DNA of 64,000 nt from Reichenbachiella faecimaris (GCF_900176375.1 NZ_FWYF01000001.1:744001-808000), one strand, 5' to 3'. Shown: positions 47,639-58,394, counted from the first letter of the stretch. Numbers and translations: made by a program. The notes: generated from the letters alone by a model not told the origin.

Positions 47639-48460
47639 TTAATCCTTTTTGGTCACAAAAAAGACGCCAATCAGGACCAAAACAGTTCCTAACCATTGAG
47701 CCCAATGCATGCTTTCGCCCAGAAAATAATCAGCTAGCAGAATTGTAGAAATGGGTCCGAAACTCGCCACAATGGCGAAGCTTGGTGCACCAATCATTTT
47801 TATCGAATAGGACACCAAATATGATGGAATAACTGTGGACAAAATTGCCATGGCCAGCCCCAAACCATAAACTTCATTAGGATAATTTAAAAGATTAAAA
47901 TCTCCAACTAATCCGTAGTGTATCAGAACACAAAGGCAGGACACGATCATAGCATAAGAAGTAAAAACTGTAGCTCCTATTTTTGGAATCAGCCAGCCAC
48001 TTCCAGCAATGTATGAGGCATAAGTAGTCGCGCTGAGGAATATCAGGCTACCACCAATAAGCAAACCCTTTCCTTCCAATGAAAGCTCCAGTGAAAAAGC
48101 AAGTACAATACCGAAATAAGTCAGCACAATTGTAGGGTAAATGAATAAAATAATTCGCTCCAGACTTGCCTTGATATATTGCAACCCTAAAAAATCAAAT
48201 AGGCTAGCCAAATAGTAGCCTACTATACCTAGCCCTAATATCCACAAGTAAATCCTGGAGTTCATTACTTTCGTATCTTTCGGCCTTTTGACCAACGCTA
48301 TTACTAAGTAGAACGGCAAGGCAAACAGCATCCTCATCAACAATAGAGAAACCGCGTCAATATCATATTGGTAGGCCAGCTTTACCATAACGGCTTTCGC
48401 AGAAAAAAGCACCACGCCTAACAAGGCCAACACCACCCCTAAAATTCTTATTTTACTCAT
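47639..48460 (-). CDS. EamA/DMT family transporter
   Basis: 273 residues with about ten membrane helices. Pattern LLMRMLFALPFYLVIAL in the first EamA half and SFGPISTILLADYFLGES in the second is typical. Substrate unknown. It stands alone, divergent from the PAS kinase gene at 48681. It is not closely similar to the other DMT protein in the window (19379-20305). Confidence 0.87.
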   Translation of the reverse strand: MSKIRILGVVLALLGVVLFSAKAVMVKLAYQYDIDAVSLLLMRMLFALPFYLVIALVKRPKDTKVMNSRIYLWILGLGIVGYYLASLFDFLGLQYIKASLERIILFIYPTIVLTYFGIVLAFSLELSLEGKGLLIGGSLIFLSATTYASYIAGSGWLIPKIGATVFTSYAMIVSCLCVLIHYGLVGDFNLLNYPNEVYGLGLAMAILSTVIPSYLVSYSIKMIGAPSFAIVASFGPISTILLADYFLGESMHWAQWLGTVLVLIGVFFVTKKD

Positions 48461-48680
48461 TTGAACATAGCCAGATTAGAACTGCGAAGCTATTGATTTT
48501 ACTGCTTTTGAAGGAGTTTAAACAATTGAAAAAATAATTCAACAACTATCCATTGATATTCAGTGAGTTACAATAATTTCATTCAAGTTTAGTTTAAAGT
48601 TTTTTTTGAATTTTTGGCTAGGATTTTCTTTTGATATAGATTAGGCTTGAGAAAGAAAGGTTTGATTTAATAAATGCGAA

Positions 48681-50294
48681 ATGTACATCCACCTGTACCA
48701 GTTTCGCAGAGTAGCATTTATGGAAATACAGAGTACAGTGAGTACCCTACTAGGTATGCTAATACTTGGTAGCGGAGTATACTCAATTTATCAAGGCACT
48801 TGGAGCCGGAGATTCAAGCAGCGCATACCACCTAACAAAAAATTGCTTCAGGAGAATAAGAACCTGAAGTTTATGCTTAGGCAAGCACAGCAAGAAGTCA
48901 AAATCGGCAGTTGGGAATGGAACACCCGAACCAATGAAGTTTATTGGTCGGATGAGATGTATGCCATTTTCGATCTCCCAAAAGATGAGGGACCAAACAT
49001 CGACAATCTTCGAAAGCAGATTTTTGAAGAGGATAGGCTTGTGTTTGATCAGTCTATGAGAGACCACTTGAATGGTCGTGTTTCGCGCAGGATGGAATAT
49101 CGCATCCGAATATCCACTGGAGATATCAAATACATAGCAGCCACTGGTCGTGCGATTTTTGACAAGGACAAAAAGCCTCATAGCTTATTCGGTACTGCAC
49201 AGGATATTACTACTCAAAAAGAAATTTCAAAGTCACTCTTTCAGGAAAAGAAAAAATACCATCTATTAGCTGATAGTCTGCCTGTTGCCATTTTCAGGTC
49301 AAACGTGAAGGGTGAGTTACTATTTGTGAATCAGGCCATGGTTGAGATGTTTGGATTTGATTCAGAAGAAGAACTTCTCAGACAAAACTGTTTTGCTTTA
49401 TATGCAAACCCTGTAGATAGAGAAGAACTACTTGATGAGCTTAATGCAAGTGGCAAACTGACTGATTATCAGATGACATTCCAGAGAAGTGATGGAACCA
49501 CCTTTGTTGGTGAGCAGAATTCATTGATTGAGGGCAACGAACTTCATGGTATTGTGCAAGACATTACAGATCGCGTGGAAAGCGAAAAAGAAAAATCCAA
49601 TTTGATTGAAACGTTAAAGGGGCAGAACAAAGATTTGGAAGAATTCGCCTTTATCATCTCTCATAACTTGAGAAGCCCACTATCCAATATGATGGGGCTA
49701 ACCCAAATTTTTGACAAATCCTCAGTAACTTCCGATAATCTGGAAATTCTCAACCTGATCGAGCAAAGCACGGTTAACCTGGATCAAATCATCAAAGATT
49801 TGAATCAGACATTGACCGCAAGAGAAGGTCAAAAAAAACTCCGTGAAGTTATTGACCTTTACCCTATGTCTCATGAAATTTTAGTCAATTTTCGTGGCAT
49901 TATTGAAGACAATGACATTCAGGTAGAATTCAACATCTCTCCAGATGCACAATTGAAATCAGTTCATGATTTCATAAAAAATATCCTGTCTTATTTGGTA
50001 GACAATGCGATCAAGTTCAGAAGATCCAACATACAGCCTAAAGTAAAAATCAGCTTTGAGGAAACTCAAAACAGTTATGTACTATCCGTGTGCGACAATG
50101 GAATAGGCATAGATCTGGAAGCGGATGAAAATCGCCTTTTCCTAATCTACGAAAAGCTTGATGGTAAAATGGAAGGCAGAGGCTTAGGGCTGTATTTGGT
50201 CAAAAACCATGTGAATGCTTTAAATGGAAAGATTAAAGTAGAAAGTCAACCAGGCCAAGGGTCGAAATTCATAATTGAACTTCCAAAAGAATAA
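48681..50294 (+). CDS. PAS domain sensor histidine kinase
   Basis: 537 residues; a start at the ATG at 48720 (MEIQSTV) is an equally good alternative. One membrane helix near residues 18-36, then two PAS domains (~70-175 with SWEWNTRTNEVYWSDEMY, and ~185-300), a DHp helix with H-box FIISHNLRSPLSNM (His at 328), and a complete HATPase domain: N-box YLVDNAIKFRR, G1 SVCDNGIGID, G2 GRGLGLYLVK. It is a cytoplasm-facing kinase, probably oxygen, redox or small-molecule sensing. No response regulator gene is adjacent, so its partner lies elsewhere. Confidence 0.93.
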   Translation: MYIHLYQFRRVAFMEIQSTVSTLLGMLILGSGVYSIYQGTWSRRFKQRIPPNKKLLQENKNLKFMLRQAQQEVKIGSWEWNTRTNEVYWSDEMYAIFDLPKDEGPNIDNLRKQIFEEDRLVFDQSMRDHLNGRVSRRMEYRIRISTGDIKYIAATGRAIFDKDKKPHSLFGTAQDITTQKEISKSLFQEKKKYHLLADSLPVAIFRSNVKGELLFVNQAMVEMFGFDSEEELLRQNCFALYANPVDREELLDELNASGKLTDYQMTFQRSDGTTFVGEQNSLIEGNELHGIVQDITDRVESEKEKSNLIETLKGQNKDLEEFAFIISHNLRSPLSNMMGLTQIFDKSSVTSDNLEILNLIEQSTVNLDQIIKDLNQTLTAREGQKKLREVIDLYPMSHEILVNFRGIIEDNDIQVEFNISPDAQLKSVHDFIKNILSYLVDNAIKFRRSNIQPKVKISFEETQNSYVLSVCDNGIGIDLEADENRLFLIYEKLDGKMEGRGLGLYLVKNHVNALNGKIKVESQPGQGSKFIIELPKE

Positions 50295-50324
50295 GTATCT
50301 TGGTCTAAACAAACAACATTACTC

Positions 50325-51695
50325 ATGTCAATACTCAAAAAATTCCACTCACTTGTACTCCTTGTATTCATACTAACCGTGTCCTGTCAGCCGACCAGCC
50401 AGATTGATTACATTCTTTTTTCTGGAACTATCACCAACACAGATGGGGCCTATGTTACCGTAAAAGGAAATGATTTTTCGTACGACATAGATCTGAATGC
50501 AGATGGCACTTTCTCCGACACCCTAAAGGTTGAAAGAGGCTACCACCTATTCTACTCAGGGAGAGAAAGAACTAATATTTTCCTTGACAAGGGCTATTCA
50601 ATCAATCTTTCCATTGACCAACCTATGTTTGATGAAACACTGACCTTCAAAGGAGAAGGAAAAGGCACTCAAACCAATAATTACTTAGCCAATAAGGCTC
50701 GACTGGATGAAGAACTGACTGTCGATTTTCAAAGTTTGTTTTCTCAAGAAGAGGCTCCTTTTTCAGCCACTCTTCAAGATTGGAAATCTAAAATGAACGA
50801 ACTCTTGGCTGCTGCAGGGATTGATGACAATCAGTTTGTATCTCTTGAGCAAAGAAACATTGAGTATGAATATCTCGCTCAATTCGTCAATTACGAATAT
50901 TACCATCAACACGCAGTTAAAGATTCTGAATTTAAGGTATCCGAAAATTTCAACAAGAATTTAACCAACATCGACTTAAGCAGTGAGGCAGATTTCAATA
51001 CCCTTAGAAATTACAAGAATCTAATTCAGAGCTACTTTGGCGCCATGATTCAACGTGGAGAGATCGAAGAAGCATTTACCGCTATGAGAAACATAGAATC
51101 GTCTACTATCAAGCAAGGCATTATCCCAAGCTTCATATATGACGTGGAAGCAGGCAATGAAAATGCTGAAGCCATTTATAATGGCATAGTGTCCATTAGT
51201 ACAGATAGTGTCACTATTTCCAAACTATCGGATAAAATTGAAAAAATAAGAAAACTGCAGGCAGGCATGCCTTCTGCTACATTCGCCTATCAAAGCATTA
51301 ATGGAGAGACTGTTACTTTAAAAGACCTCAGGGGAAAGTATTTGTATGTGGATGTTTGGGCGACCTGGTGTGGCCCATGTCTTAGAGAAATTCCGTCTTT
51401 AAAAAGTCTGGAAAATGATTATCATGATGCACGCATCGAGTTTGTGAGTATCTCTATAGATGTACAAAAGGATTTCGAAAAGTGGCAGCAAATGATAGCA
51501 GACAAGGAACTGAAAGGTGTACAACTTTTTGCCGATAGTGACTGGCAATCTGAATTTGTAAAAGCCTATGCAATAGATGGCATTCCTAGATTTATCATCA
51601 TTGATCCAGAAGGAAATATTGTAAATCCAAATGCGCCACGCCCGTCAGATCCTCAAATCAGGGATTTGTTTGATGAATTTTTTGAAAATTCTTAA
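50325..51695 (+). CDS. TlpA-like thioredoxin-family lipoprotein
   Basis: 456 residues. Lipobox VLTVSC at the N-terminus. The N-terminal ~300 residues are a beta-rich plus helical part resembling the DUF4369-type domain of Bacteroidota TlpA proteins. The C-terminal ~140 residues are a thioredoxin fold with the active-site WATWCGPCLREIP (cysteines near 347 and 350) and a cis-Pro segment IDGIPRFIIIDPEG. It probably reduces or isomerises disulfides in the periplasm, perhaps for cytochrome c maturation. 30 bases downstream of the PAS kinase. Confidence 0.92.
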   Translation: MSILKKFHSLVLLVFILTVSCQPTSQIDYILFSGTITNTDGAYVTVKGNDFSYDIDLNADGTFSDTLKVERGYHLFYSGRERTNIFLDKGYSINLSIDQPMFDETLTFKGEGKGTQTNNYLANKARLDEELTVDFQSLFSQEEAPFSATLQDWKSKMNELLAAAGIDDNQFVSLEQRNIEYEYLAQFVNYEYYHQHAVKDSEFKVSENFNKNLTNIDLSSEADFNTLRNYKNLIQSYFGAMIQRGEIEEAFTAMRNIESSTIKQGIIPSFIYDVEAGNENAEAIYNGIVSISTDSVTISKLSDKIEKIRKLQAGMPSATFAYQSINGETVTLKDLRGKYLYVDVWATWCGPCLREIPSLKSLENDYHDARIEFVSISIDVQKDFEKWQQMIADKELKGVQLFADSDWQSEFVKAYAIDGIPRFIIIDPEGNIVNPNAPRPSDPQIRDLFDEFFENS

Positions 51696-51905
51696 AATGA
51701 TACGATTCTACGAATTATTATAACTCTACCCATATAGATGAGAAACAAATTCGACGAATAGCAGTTATACGAACGACCAATAATTGCTATAAATAATATT
51801 ATTTTATCTAAATTACTGCATCCATTCACCAGCACATGGATTGGTATTATTCTAATAATCAGCTAAGAAAGATTTTAATTATTAGACAATTAATGTGCAA
51901 CTACA

Positions 51906-53036
51906 ATGAAGCGATTGGTTTTATTTGCCTTGTTGCTTTTGATAGCAAACAGGACGCAAGCCAACCTTCCTAACCTAGAAGAAGGAACTTCACTGAAAGT
52001 ATCTGGAAAAGTTATTGATCAAGCGACTAGTCTACCACTGGCCTTTGCAAACATCATCTATAACCAAACAGGTACTACCACGAATCTTGAAGGGGAATTC
52101 GTGTTTCAAATCAATTATCACAGAGCAGAAAACTTGTTGCTTATCAAATTCATTGGCTATGAAACTGCCGCCATTCCATTGAGCCATGACAACACCAATT
52201 TATCAGTCAATTTAATCCCAAAAGCAGAAATGCTGGAAGAGGTAGTTGTGGTTACGGCAGATCAGGTATTGAAAGATGTAAACAACTATCACCAAATCAA
52301 CTACGAATACTCGGACCAACTACTCTCCTCCTATTACAAGGAGACTCTCAGTACGGATAAAGACTGCATTTACCTCGCGGAAGGTATTTTTGATATCTAC
52401 TATCCGACTGTATACAGCAAGGAGAAACCTACTATACATGCGAGAAAAACCCGAAAGAAAAATTTTGCAGACCTTGATACCATGTACATGCCATTGATTC
52501 ATGGCCATGCCACAGACATGATCAATGGGGTGACCAGACGAACAGACAGCTTTATAAAAAAAGAAAGGCTTGATCACTACACTTTTACAAAAGAAGGGTT
52601 GACTTGGTATGACGGGAAAGAAGTCTTTCAGATCAACTTTGAGCCCAAATCCAAAAAGGGGGATTGTAGAGGTACCATATACATAGATTCGGAATCCAAG
52701 GCGATCATCCGTACTGAATACGAACCCCTGCTAGACGGTCAGAATTTCTGGAAAAAAGCAAAATGGACTGAAGAGTATAAGGAAGTCAATAGCAGCTGGT
52801 ATATCCACAGGGTGTCCTATTTGGGCGAGTGGGATCAGCATGGTAGAACCGTCACTTTTGAGGCATTGTTGGTTGTAACTGACTTTGAAACCATCACCTC
52901 CAAGCCTGAGTTGACACAATCACTGACTAAAAACGACATCTTCTTTCATCAAGCATCAACCTTTTCAGAAAGTTTTTGGGACGACTTTAACTATATCAAG
53001 TTGAGCACAAAAGAGAAACACGCATTGGGCTATTAA
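51906..53036 (+). CDS. Secreted carboxypeptidase-regulatory-domain protein
   Basis: 376 residues. Signal peptide (MKRLVLFALLLLIANRTQA), then a carboxypeptidase D regulatory-like domain at ~30-115 (LKVSGKVIDQATSLPLAFAN, GEFVFQINYHRAENLLLIKF) and a ~250-residue C-terminal region of unknown fold with many aromatics. The N-terminal domain is a seven-strand beta sandwich often fused to outer-membrane and TonB-linked proteins. I do not recognise the C-terminal part. It is followed by a strong terminator. Confidence 0.82.
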   Translation: MKRLVLFALLLLIANRTQANLPNLEEGTSLKVSGKVIDQATSLPLAFANIIYNQTGTTTNLEGEFVFQINYHRAENLLLIKFIGYETAAIPLSHDNTNLSVNLIPKAEMLEEVVVVTADQVLKDVNNYHQINYEYSDQLLSSYYKETLSTDKDCIYLAEGIFDIYYPTVYSKEKPTIHARKTRKKNFADLDTMYMPLIHGHATDMINGVTRRTDSFIKKERLDHYTFTKEGLTWYDGKEVFQINFEPKSKKGDCRGTIYIDSESKAIIRTEYEPLLDGQNFWKKAKWTEEYKEVNSSWYIHRVSYLGEWDQHGRTVTFEALLVVTDFETITSKPELTQSLTKNDIFFHQASTFSESFWDDFNYIKLSTKEKHALGY

Positions 53037-53058
53037 CTAGCCTTATTTTCGGAGTACA

Positions 53059-53086
53059 AAAAAGCCACTCGATTGAGTGGCTTTTT
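53059..53086. terminator. Bidirectional Rho-independent terminator
   Basis: AAAAAGCCACTC (53059-53070) pairs perfectly with GAGTGGCTTTTT (53075-53086) around loop GATT. The A run and T run let it serve both the gene ending at 53036 and dnaN, which ends at 53111 on the other strand. Confidence 0.9.
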
Positions 53087-53110
53087 AATTTCTTAAAATT
53101 TGGATCCCAT

Positions 53111-54238
53111 TTACGCCGAATAATTGCTCAGCATCACTGGCATTACTAGCATCAATAGATCTTCATTGTCGTCCTTGTCTACTGGGAAAAGCAATCCAGC
53201 TTTGTTAGGTTCAGAAAACTTCATAGACACCTGAGTCGAATCTATGTTCGCAAGCATTTCAATTAAAAATTTGCCATTGAACCCAATTTCGATATCTGCT
53301 CCATTATGATCGCAAGACAATCTTTCGTTGGCCTCATTTGAGAAATCTAAATCTTCAGACGAAATCACCAATTCGCTACCTGTAATCTTCAGTCTTACTT
53401 GGTGTGTAGTTTTATTGGCATATATCGCGATACGTTTCAATGAGCCCAATAACTCCGTTCGATCAATGATCATTTCGTTGTCATTGTTTGCTGGAATCAC
53501 ATTCTCGTAATCTGGGAAACGCTCATCAATCAAACGACAAACCATGTGTATGCCATCAAACTTGAAAAAAGCATTGGCTACATTATATTGAACGTTTACA
53601 TTGGTGTTGCCGCTTGGCAAAGTAGATTTCAATAAAGTCAATGCTTTTCTAGGAATAATCATGCTTGCACCATTGTCCGCAGCAATATCTACTCTTCTGT
53701 ATCTGATCAAACGATGCCCATCTGTTGCCACGAAAGTGGTATTTGTATCAGACAGGTTTAAATACACCCCGGTCATAGCTGGGCGAAGCTCGTCACTACT
53801 GGTGGCTAGAATGGTGTTGTTGATCGCATGACCCAAAACATCTGATGAGATATTTACATCATTACCATCAGATACGCTAGGCACCTTTGGGAAGTCAGTA
53901 GCATTCTCTCCTGCCAATTTGTATCGACCGTTATCTGAATTGATTTCAATGCTATAAGTTTCTTCGTCAATACTGAAAGTAACTGGCTGCTCTGGCAAGT
54001 TTCTCAAAGTCTCCAACAAAATCTTAGAAGGAACAGCAATGTTGCCATTTTCTTTGGCTTCAACTTCGAGTTCTGTGATCATAGAAGTCTGTAAGTCCGA
54101 AGCCGTAATGGTTAATTTTCCATCGGCAATTTCAAACAGGAAATTTTCCAAAATTGGCACCACTGGATTGGTAGTGATTACACCATTGATGGCAGACAAC
54201 TGTTTGAGCAGGTAAGAGGAAGAAACTATAAATTTCAT
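53111..54238 (-). CDS. dnaN: DNA polymerase III sliding clamp, beta subunit
   Basis: 375 residues, standard length. Three clamp domains of ~125 residues are visible: MKFIVSSSYLLKQLSAINGV to ~120, the second with LRPAMTGVYLNLSDTNTTFV and ATDGHRLIRYRR, the third ending in LLFPVDKDDNEDLLMLVMPV. The clamp tethers polymerase III to DNA. It is not next to dnaA here, which is common in Bacteroidota. Confidence 0.96.
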   Translation of the reverse strand: MKFIVSSSYLLKQLSAINGVITTNPVVPILENFLFEIADGKLTITASDLQTSMITELEVEAKENGNIAVPSKILLETLRNLPEQPVTFSIDEETYSIEINSDNGRYKLAGENATDFPKVPSVSDGNDVNISSDVLGHAINNTILATSSDELRPAMTGVYLNLSDTNTTFVATDGHRLIRYRRVDIAADNGASMIIPRKALTLLKSTLPSGNTNVNVQYNVANAFFKFDGIHMVCRLIDERFPDYENVIPANNDNEMIIDRTELLGSLKRIAIYANKTTHQVRLKITGSELVISSEDLDFSNEANERLSCDHNGADIEIGFNGKFLIEMLANIDSTQVSMKFSEPNKAGLLFPVDKDDNEDLLMLVMPVMLSNYSA

Positions 54239-54379
54239 TCGCTAGTCTATATTTAAGTTTGTAGATTCAGAAAATTGCGTGAGGCAAAGCCACCCCAAAT
54301 TTGAGCCAAAGTTAATGATAAAATGCTAATAAAAAACTACTTGTATTTCATTGCATTTTAATGACTCAAAAATCACTTT

Positions 54380-56770
54380 TCAATCGATTTTCAATCTCTT
54401 CAAACGAAGTGCATTTGAAATTACTGAAACTGAACTAAAGCTCATAGCCAATGCTGCAATCATAGGAGATAAGAGGATACCAAAAAATGGAAACAGAACA
54501 CCAGCAGCCAGTGGAACACCCAGACCGTTGTACACTAATGCAAAGAACAAATTCTGTTTGATATTCTTCATTACGGCCTTACTCAATTTTAGAGCTTTTA
54601 TTATGTCTTGCAAGTCCCCCTTCACTAAAGTAATAGCTGCACTTTCTATGGCTACATCTGTACCTGTCCCCATAGCTATGCCCACTTCCGCCAATGCCAG
54701 TGCTGGTGCATCATTTATACCATCACCAGCCATAGCTACAGATCTTCCCTCCTCCTTTAATTTAGCAACTCGGTTCATTTTATCAGCAGGGAGGCAATCA
54801 GCAATCACTTCATCCAAATCCAATTCACGTGCTACAGTACGGGCAGTCAGTTGATTGTCTCCCGTCATCATAATTACCTCTATCCCACTCTCTTTGAGTT
54901 CTCGGATGGCTTGTTTGCTCGTAGCTTTGATGGGGTCAGAAATCACAACAGCACCTACTATTTGACCACTGACAGCTAGGTAAGGAACCGTCTTACCTAA
55001 CTCTTGCTGTTCTTTAATTTGTGTCTCAATAGATTCACTTCTATCAATTTTAAAATCATTCATGAGTTTATCATTACCCATCACAATTTCAATCCCATCA
55101 ATTTTTGCGACTACCCCTTTACCAGTGATAGACTCAAAATCTTCTAAAGGAAGCCATTCAACATTTTTTGATTTTCCATATTTTACCATGGCTGCCGCCA
55201 GAGGGTGCTCACTTTGTTGATTAGCAGAAGCCATTAAACTGATTAGTTTGTCTTCATCCAAATCAAATGCCATTACTTTTTCTACAGATGGTTTGCCTGC
55301 TGTGACCGTACCCGTTTTGTCTATAATAATTGCATCTATCTCACTCATTTTTTCAAGTGAGGCAGCTTCCTTGATCAGGACACCCCATTCAGCACCTTTA
55401 CCTACACCAACCATGACAGACATGGGTGTAGCCAAACCGAGGGCACAAGGGCAAGCAATGATCAACACAGCAATAGCATTGACAAGCGCATACACCATAG
55501 ATGGCTCAGGGCCAAATATCAACCACACAATAAAAGTCAACGCAGAAATTCCTACAACAGCAGGAACAAAATAGCCAGAAATTTTGTCAGCCATTTTTTG
55601 TATGGGTGCACGACTTCTACTTGCCTGTTTAACCATATCAATGATTTGCGAAAGCAAAGTATCTGCCCCAACCTTGGTGGCTTCCATCAGAAAGGATTGA
55701 TTGCCGTTGATCGTTCCGGCTACTACTTTATCTCCCATCTGTTTATCCACTGGTGTTGGCTCCCCTGTAACCATAGATTCATCAATCACACTTTGCCCAT
55801 TTGAAATCGTTCCATCCACAGGCACCTTTTCACCAGGCTTCACCCTCAGGATATCCCCTACTTTGATCTGTTCAATGGATATTACAATCTCCTGACTTCC
55901 TTCCACTTTAATTGCCTGACTGGGAGCCAGTTTGAGAAGCTCTCTGACTGCACTTGACGTTTTGCTGTGCGCACGGGCTTCCAATAGCTGACCTAACAAC
56001 ACCAAGGTCAATATTACCACCGTCGACTCAAAATACATGTGGATGGTACCTGATTCTGTTCTAAATTGGTCTGGAAACACGTCAGGCAAAAGCAAACCAA
56101 ACACACTAAAGAGCCACGCCACTCCTGCACCTATCCCAATCAAGGTAAACATGTTGTACATACCAGAAATGACGGATGAATAGGCTCGAATAAAAAACAT
56201 CCAAGTTGCATAAAAAACCACTGGAATAGAGAGCATCAGCTGCACCCAATTCCAGTATTCAAGAGGCATCCATTCAAACATAGGATTGTTTGGAATCATG
56301 TCTGACATGGCAATACAAAAAATAGGAAGTGTAAAAGCTAAGGCAACTTTGAATTTCTTCACCAATGCGTCATAGGCCTTCTGCTCTTCAGATGCACCTT
56401 CCTCTTGCCTACTGGCTTCTGGCACGAGATCCATTCCGCATACTGGGCAATGACCAGGTTTAGTGTAAGTCTTATTTCCCTCACAGTGCATGGGACAATA
56501 GTACACTCCTTTAACATCAATAATAGGCAGTGGTGCCAACTGCAGATCTTCTACCTCATGGTCTTCTGGAAAAATGTCGTACTGAGCATTCGCTAAAGTC
56601 TCTTGTAGCTTGTCAAGGGAAATGTCTTCTGACATTTCAACATTCGCTTTCCCTGCCTTGAGATCCACTGAGACTGACTTGACCTGAGGGATTTGGAGTA
56701 GTGCTTCTTCCACATGGGACTTGCATCCATTGCAAGACATGCCTGTAATCTGATAAGTATGTTTCATCAT
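54380..56770 (-). CDS. copA: Copper-translocating P-type ATPase
   Basis: 796 residues (the second ATG at 56767 is an equivalent start). N-terminal HMA domain with [10 protein letters not shown] (Cys13, Cys16), then a second metal site of the YCPMHCEGN...[11 protein letters not shown] type (~90-125). Eight helices carry the copper motif [12 protein letters not shown] near 439. The catalytic core has [12 protein letters not shown] with the phosphorylated Asp near 483, SEHPLAAAM and [20 protein letters not shown]. It exports Cu(I) from the cytoplasm. The HMA-AraC regulator gene lies 84 bases upstream on the same strand. Confidence 0.96.
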   Translation of the reverse strand: MMKHTYQITGMSCNGCKSHVEEALLQIPQVKSVSVDLKAGKANVEMSEDISLDKLQETLANAQYDIFPEDHEVEDLQLAPLPIIDVKGVYYCPMHCEGNKTYTKPGHCPVCGMDLVPEASRQEEGASEEQKAYDALVKKFKVALAFTLPIFCIAMSDMIPNNPMFEWMPLEYWNWVQLMLSIPVVFYATWMFFIRAYSSVISGMYNMFTLIGIGAGVAWLFSVFGLLLPDVFPDQFRTESGTIHMYFESTVVILTLVLLGQLLEARAHSKTSSAVRELLKLAPSQAIKVEGSQEIVISIEQIKVGDILRVKPGEKVPVDGTISNGQSVIDESMVTGEPTPVDKQMGDKVVAGTINGNQSFLMEATKVGADTLLSQIIDMVKQASRSRAPIQKMADKISGYFVPAVVGISALTFIVWLIFGPEPSMVYALVNAIAVLIIACPCALGLATPMSVMVGVGKGAEWGVLIKEAASLEKMSEIDAIIIDKTGTVTAGKPSVEKVMAFDLDEDKLISLMASANQQSEHPLAAAMVKYGKSKNVEWLPLEDFESITGKGVVAKIDGIEIVMGNDKLMNDFKIDRSESIETQIKEQQELGKTVPYLAVSGQIVGAVVISDPIKATSKQAIRELKESGIEVIMMTGDNQLTARTVARELDLDEVIADCLPADKMNRVAKLKEEGRSVAMAGDGINDAPALALAEVGIAMGTGTDVAIESAAITLVKGDLQDIIKALKLSKAVMKNIKQNLFFALVYNGLGVPLAAGVLFPFFGILLSPMIAALAMSFSSVSVISNALRLKRLKID

Positions 56771-56788
56771 GTTTGGCTTATAAAATTA

Positions 56789-56811
56789 ACCTATACAAAA
56801 CTCTACAAGGT
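56789..56811. promoter_or_regulatory. Phased direct repeats ahead of copA
   Basis: CTATACAA (56791-56798) and CTCTACAA (56801-56808) are near-identical 8-mers whose starts are exactly 10 bases apart, i.e. one helical turn, on the same face. They are flanked by ACCT/AGGT (56789 and 56811). AraC proteins with two helix-turn-helices bind such phased repeats, so this is a fair candidate for the operator of the upstream regulator. Confidence 0.4.
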
Positions 56812-56854
56812 CAATATATTTTGCATTACACAATCTTCAGGAAGAATTATAAAA

Positions 56855-57433
56855 TTATAAGATACTGTCCAGAGGCTTGCGCAAGTTGCTCGAACGATCA
56901 GTTTTGAAAACCGTGGGAGTCATGCCTGTTGTTTTTTTGAATTGTGAGGAGAGATGAGCTACACTGCTATAGCCCAGTTTATAGGCTATTTCTTTTATGG
57001 AGAGCTGATTATAGATCAAATACTCTTTTACTTTTTCAACCTTTTGTCTAATGATAAATTGCTCAAGGGTAATGCCAGCAACAGATGAAAATAAAGTACT
57101 TAAATAGTGATATTCGTAATCTAATTTTTCGGAAAGAAAAGTTGACCAATTGACATTGAAATTGGAATGATCCTGATGATGAATCATATCAATTATGAGT
57201 GTCTTGATTTGTTCTAGCAGCTTGGACTTGCCGTCATCAATTCTCGCAAACCCCTGCTTTTCCAGCTGAAAGTCTAACACTGAAATTTGATCTTGATTCA
57301 GTGAATTAGATTTGAGTTCGACTCTTCCCAGCTGTATTGAATTCACTTCCAGGTCAAGTTGGTCAAATATGTGCTCGACAGCTGTGATGCACCTGGGACA
57401 AACCATGTTTTTAATATTAACTATCGAGCTCAT
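56855..57433 (-). CDS. HMA-AraC fusion transcriptional regulator
   Basis: 192 residues. The N-terminal ~65 residues are HMA-like: IVNIKNMVCPRCITAVEHIF with Cys12-x-x-Cys15, then a betaalphabeta pattern. The C-terminal ~90 residues are an AraC HTH: VEKVKEYLIYNQLSIKEIAY, KLGYSSVAHLSSQFKKTTGM. Metal binding by the first part is predicted from the CxxC in the typical MxCPRC context. A copper-responsive regulator of the following copA gene is the natural reading. It is 12 bases downstream of the DUF4340 gene. Confidence 0.85.
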   Translation of the reverse strand: MSSIVNIKNMVCPRCITAVEHIFDQLDLEVNSIQLGRVELKSNSLNQDQISVLDFQLEKQGFARIDDGKSKLLEQIKTLIIDMIHHQDHSNFNVNWSTFLSEKLDYEYHYLSTLFSSVAGITLEQFIIRQKVEKVKEYLIYNQLSIKEIAYKLGYSSVAHLSSQFKKTTGMTPTVFKTDRSSNLRKPLDSIL

Positions 57434-57445
57434 CCTTAAAGGGAT

Positions 57446-58387
57446 TTATTCTTTTTGAAACTGGACGGGCTGTGCCATTAGTCTTTGCATTCGCCCCTCA
57501 TCTACCACCATCATTTCATTAGCAGCATTGGTCAGCAGATAGAAACGTTGACCATCTATTTTAGGGTACACTTTCAATTGCCTATTGTTGGTGACATTAA
57601 TGTCCTCCAGGCTAATTTGCGCAATAGGTTCAACATTCAACAAGCTATCATACCTTGGGAAAGCTCCTGGGTTCAGGTAATCATTCAATTGAAAAAATTC
57701 CAATGGCTGGAGATAAGTCATGAGTACTGTGGTGTCCAAGTCACTTACTCCATTCACAGCTAGAAATTGATTGTCAAAATAAATATTCAAATCATTGAGA
57801 ACTGGATCAGCATAGTCGACAGTCAAATGTTGAACAGTACGCCAACTGGAAGCAAACAACACACGATCTCTCCACTGATTGAGTGTAAGCTCAAATATGC
57901 CAGACAGGTAACTTTGATAGCCTGGAATCGCTACAGTAAAAATCTTAGTCAAGTCTTGGTTCCCAAAATAAGCAGTAGTTTTTGCTGTATTTCCCCCTGC
58001 ATAAAAATGTTTTGATTCACCCCCAGAAAGCTCCACCGTCACCTGCCTACCCGATTCGAGCAATTCTTTCTTTATAGTTTCTAGATTAGATTTGCTCACA
58101 GGTCGCTGCGTTTCAACGGCACTCAGAATGCGTTGGGACAAGTAGATCAGCTGTGGGTCGGCCTTGTGCTGGTTATTGATACTCCATTCATTATCTCCAC
58201 GTTGGATTGCAATCGCTTTACCTCCATACTGTATGACTATTCCAGTGATTTGAGTGGTATCAGCTATTGCAAACAAATTTTTATCAACAGAAGATATTGC
58301 GCGATCTTTTTTCCCTACCCACATCAGAAGTAAGGAAACCATAAGGAGTCCTACAAAAACAAAACTAAGCTTCTTGATTTTTGTCAT
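57446..58387 (-). CDS. DUF4340 domain protein
   Basis: 313 residues with an N-terminal membrane anchor (residues ~6-25). The rest is beta-rich with GIVIQYGGKAIAIQRGDNEW, RPVSKSNLETIKKELLESGR and DLTKIFTVAIPGYQSYLSGI, as in DUF4340 proteins that follow gldG or other ABC-type genes. The function is unknown; the position, seven bases after gldG, suggests an accessory subunit of the gliding ABC transporter. Confidence 0.82.
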   Translation of the reverse strand: MTKIKKLSFVFVGLLMVSLLLMWVGKKDRAISSVDKNLFAIADTTQITGIVIQYGGKAIAIQRGDNEWSINNQHKADPQLIYLSQRILSAVETQRPVSKSNLETIKKELLESGRQVTVELSGGESKHFYAGGNTAKTTAYFGNQDLTKIFTVAIPGYQSYLSGIFELTLNQWRDRVLFASSWRTVQHLTVDYADPVLNDLNIYFDNQFLAVNGVSDLDTTVLMTYLQPLEFFQLNDYLNPGAFPRYDSLLNVEPIAQISLEDINVTNNRQLKVYPKIDGQRFYLLTNAANEMMVVDEGRMQRLMAQPVQFQKE

Positions 58388-58394
58388 TTCCTAT

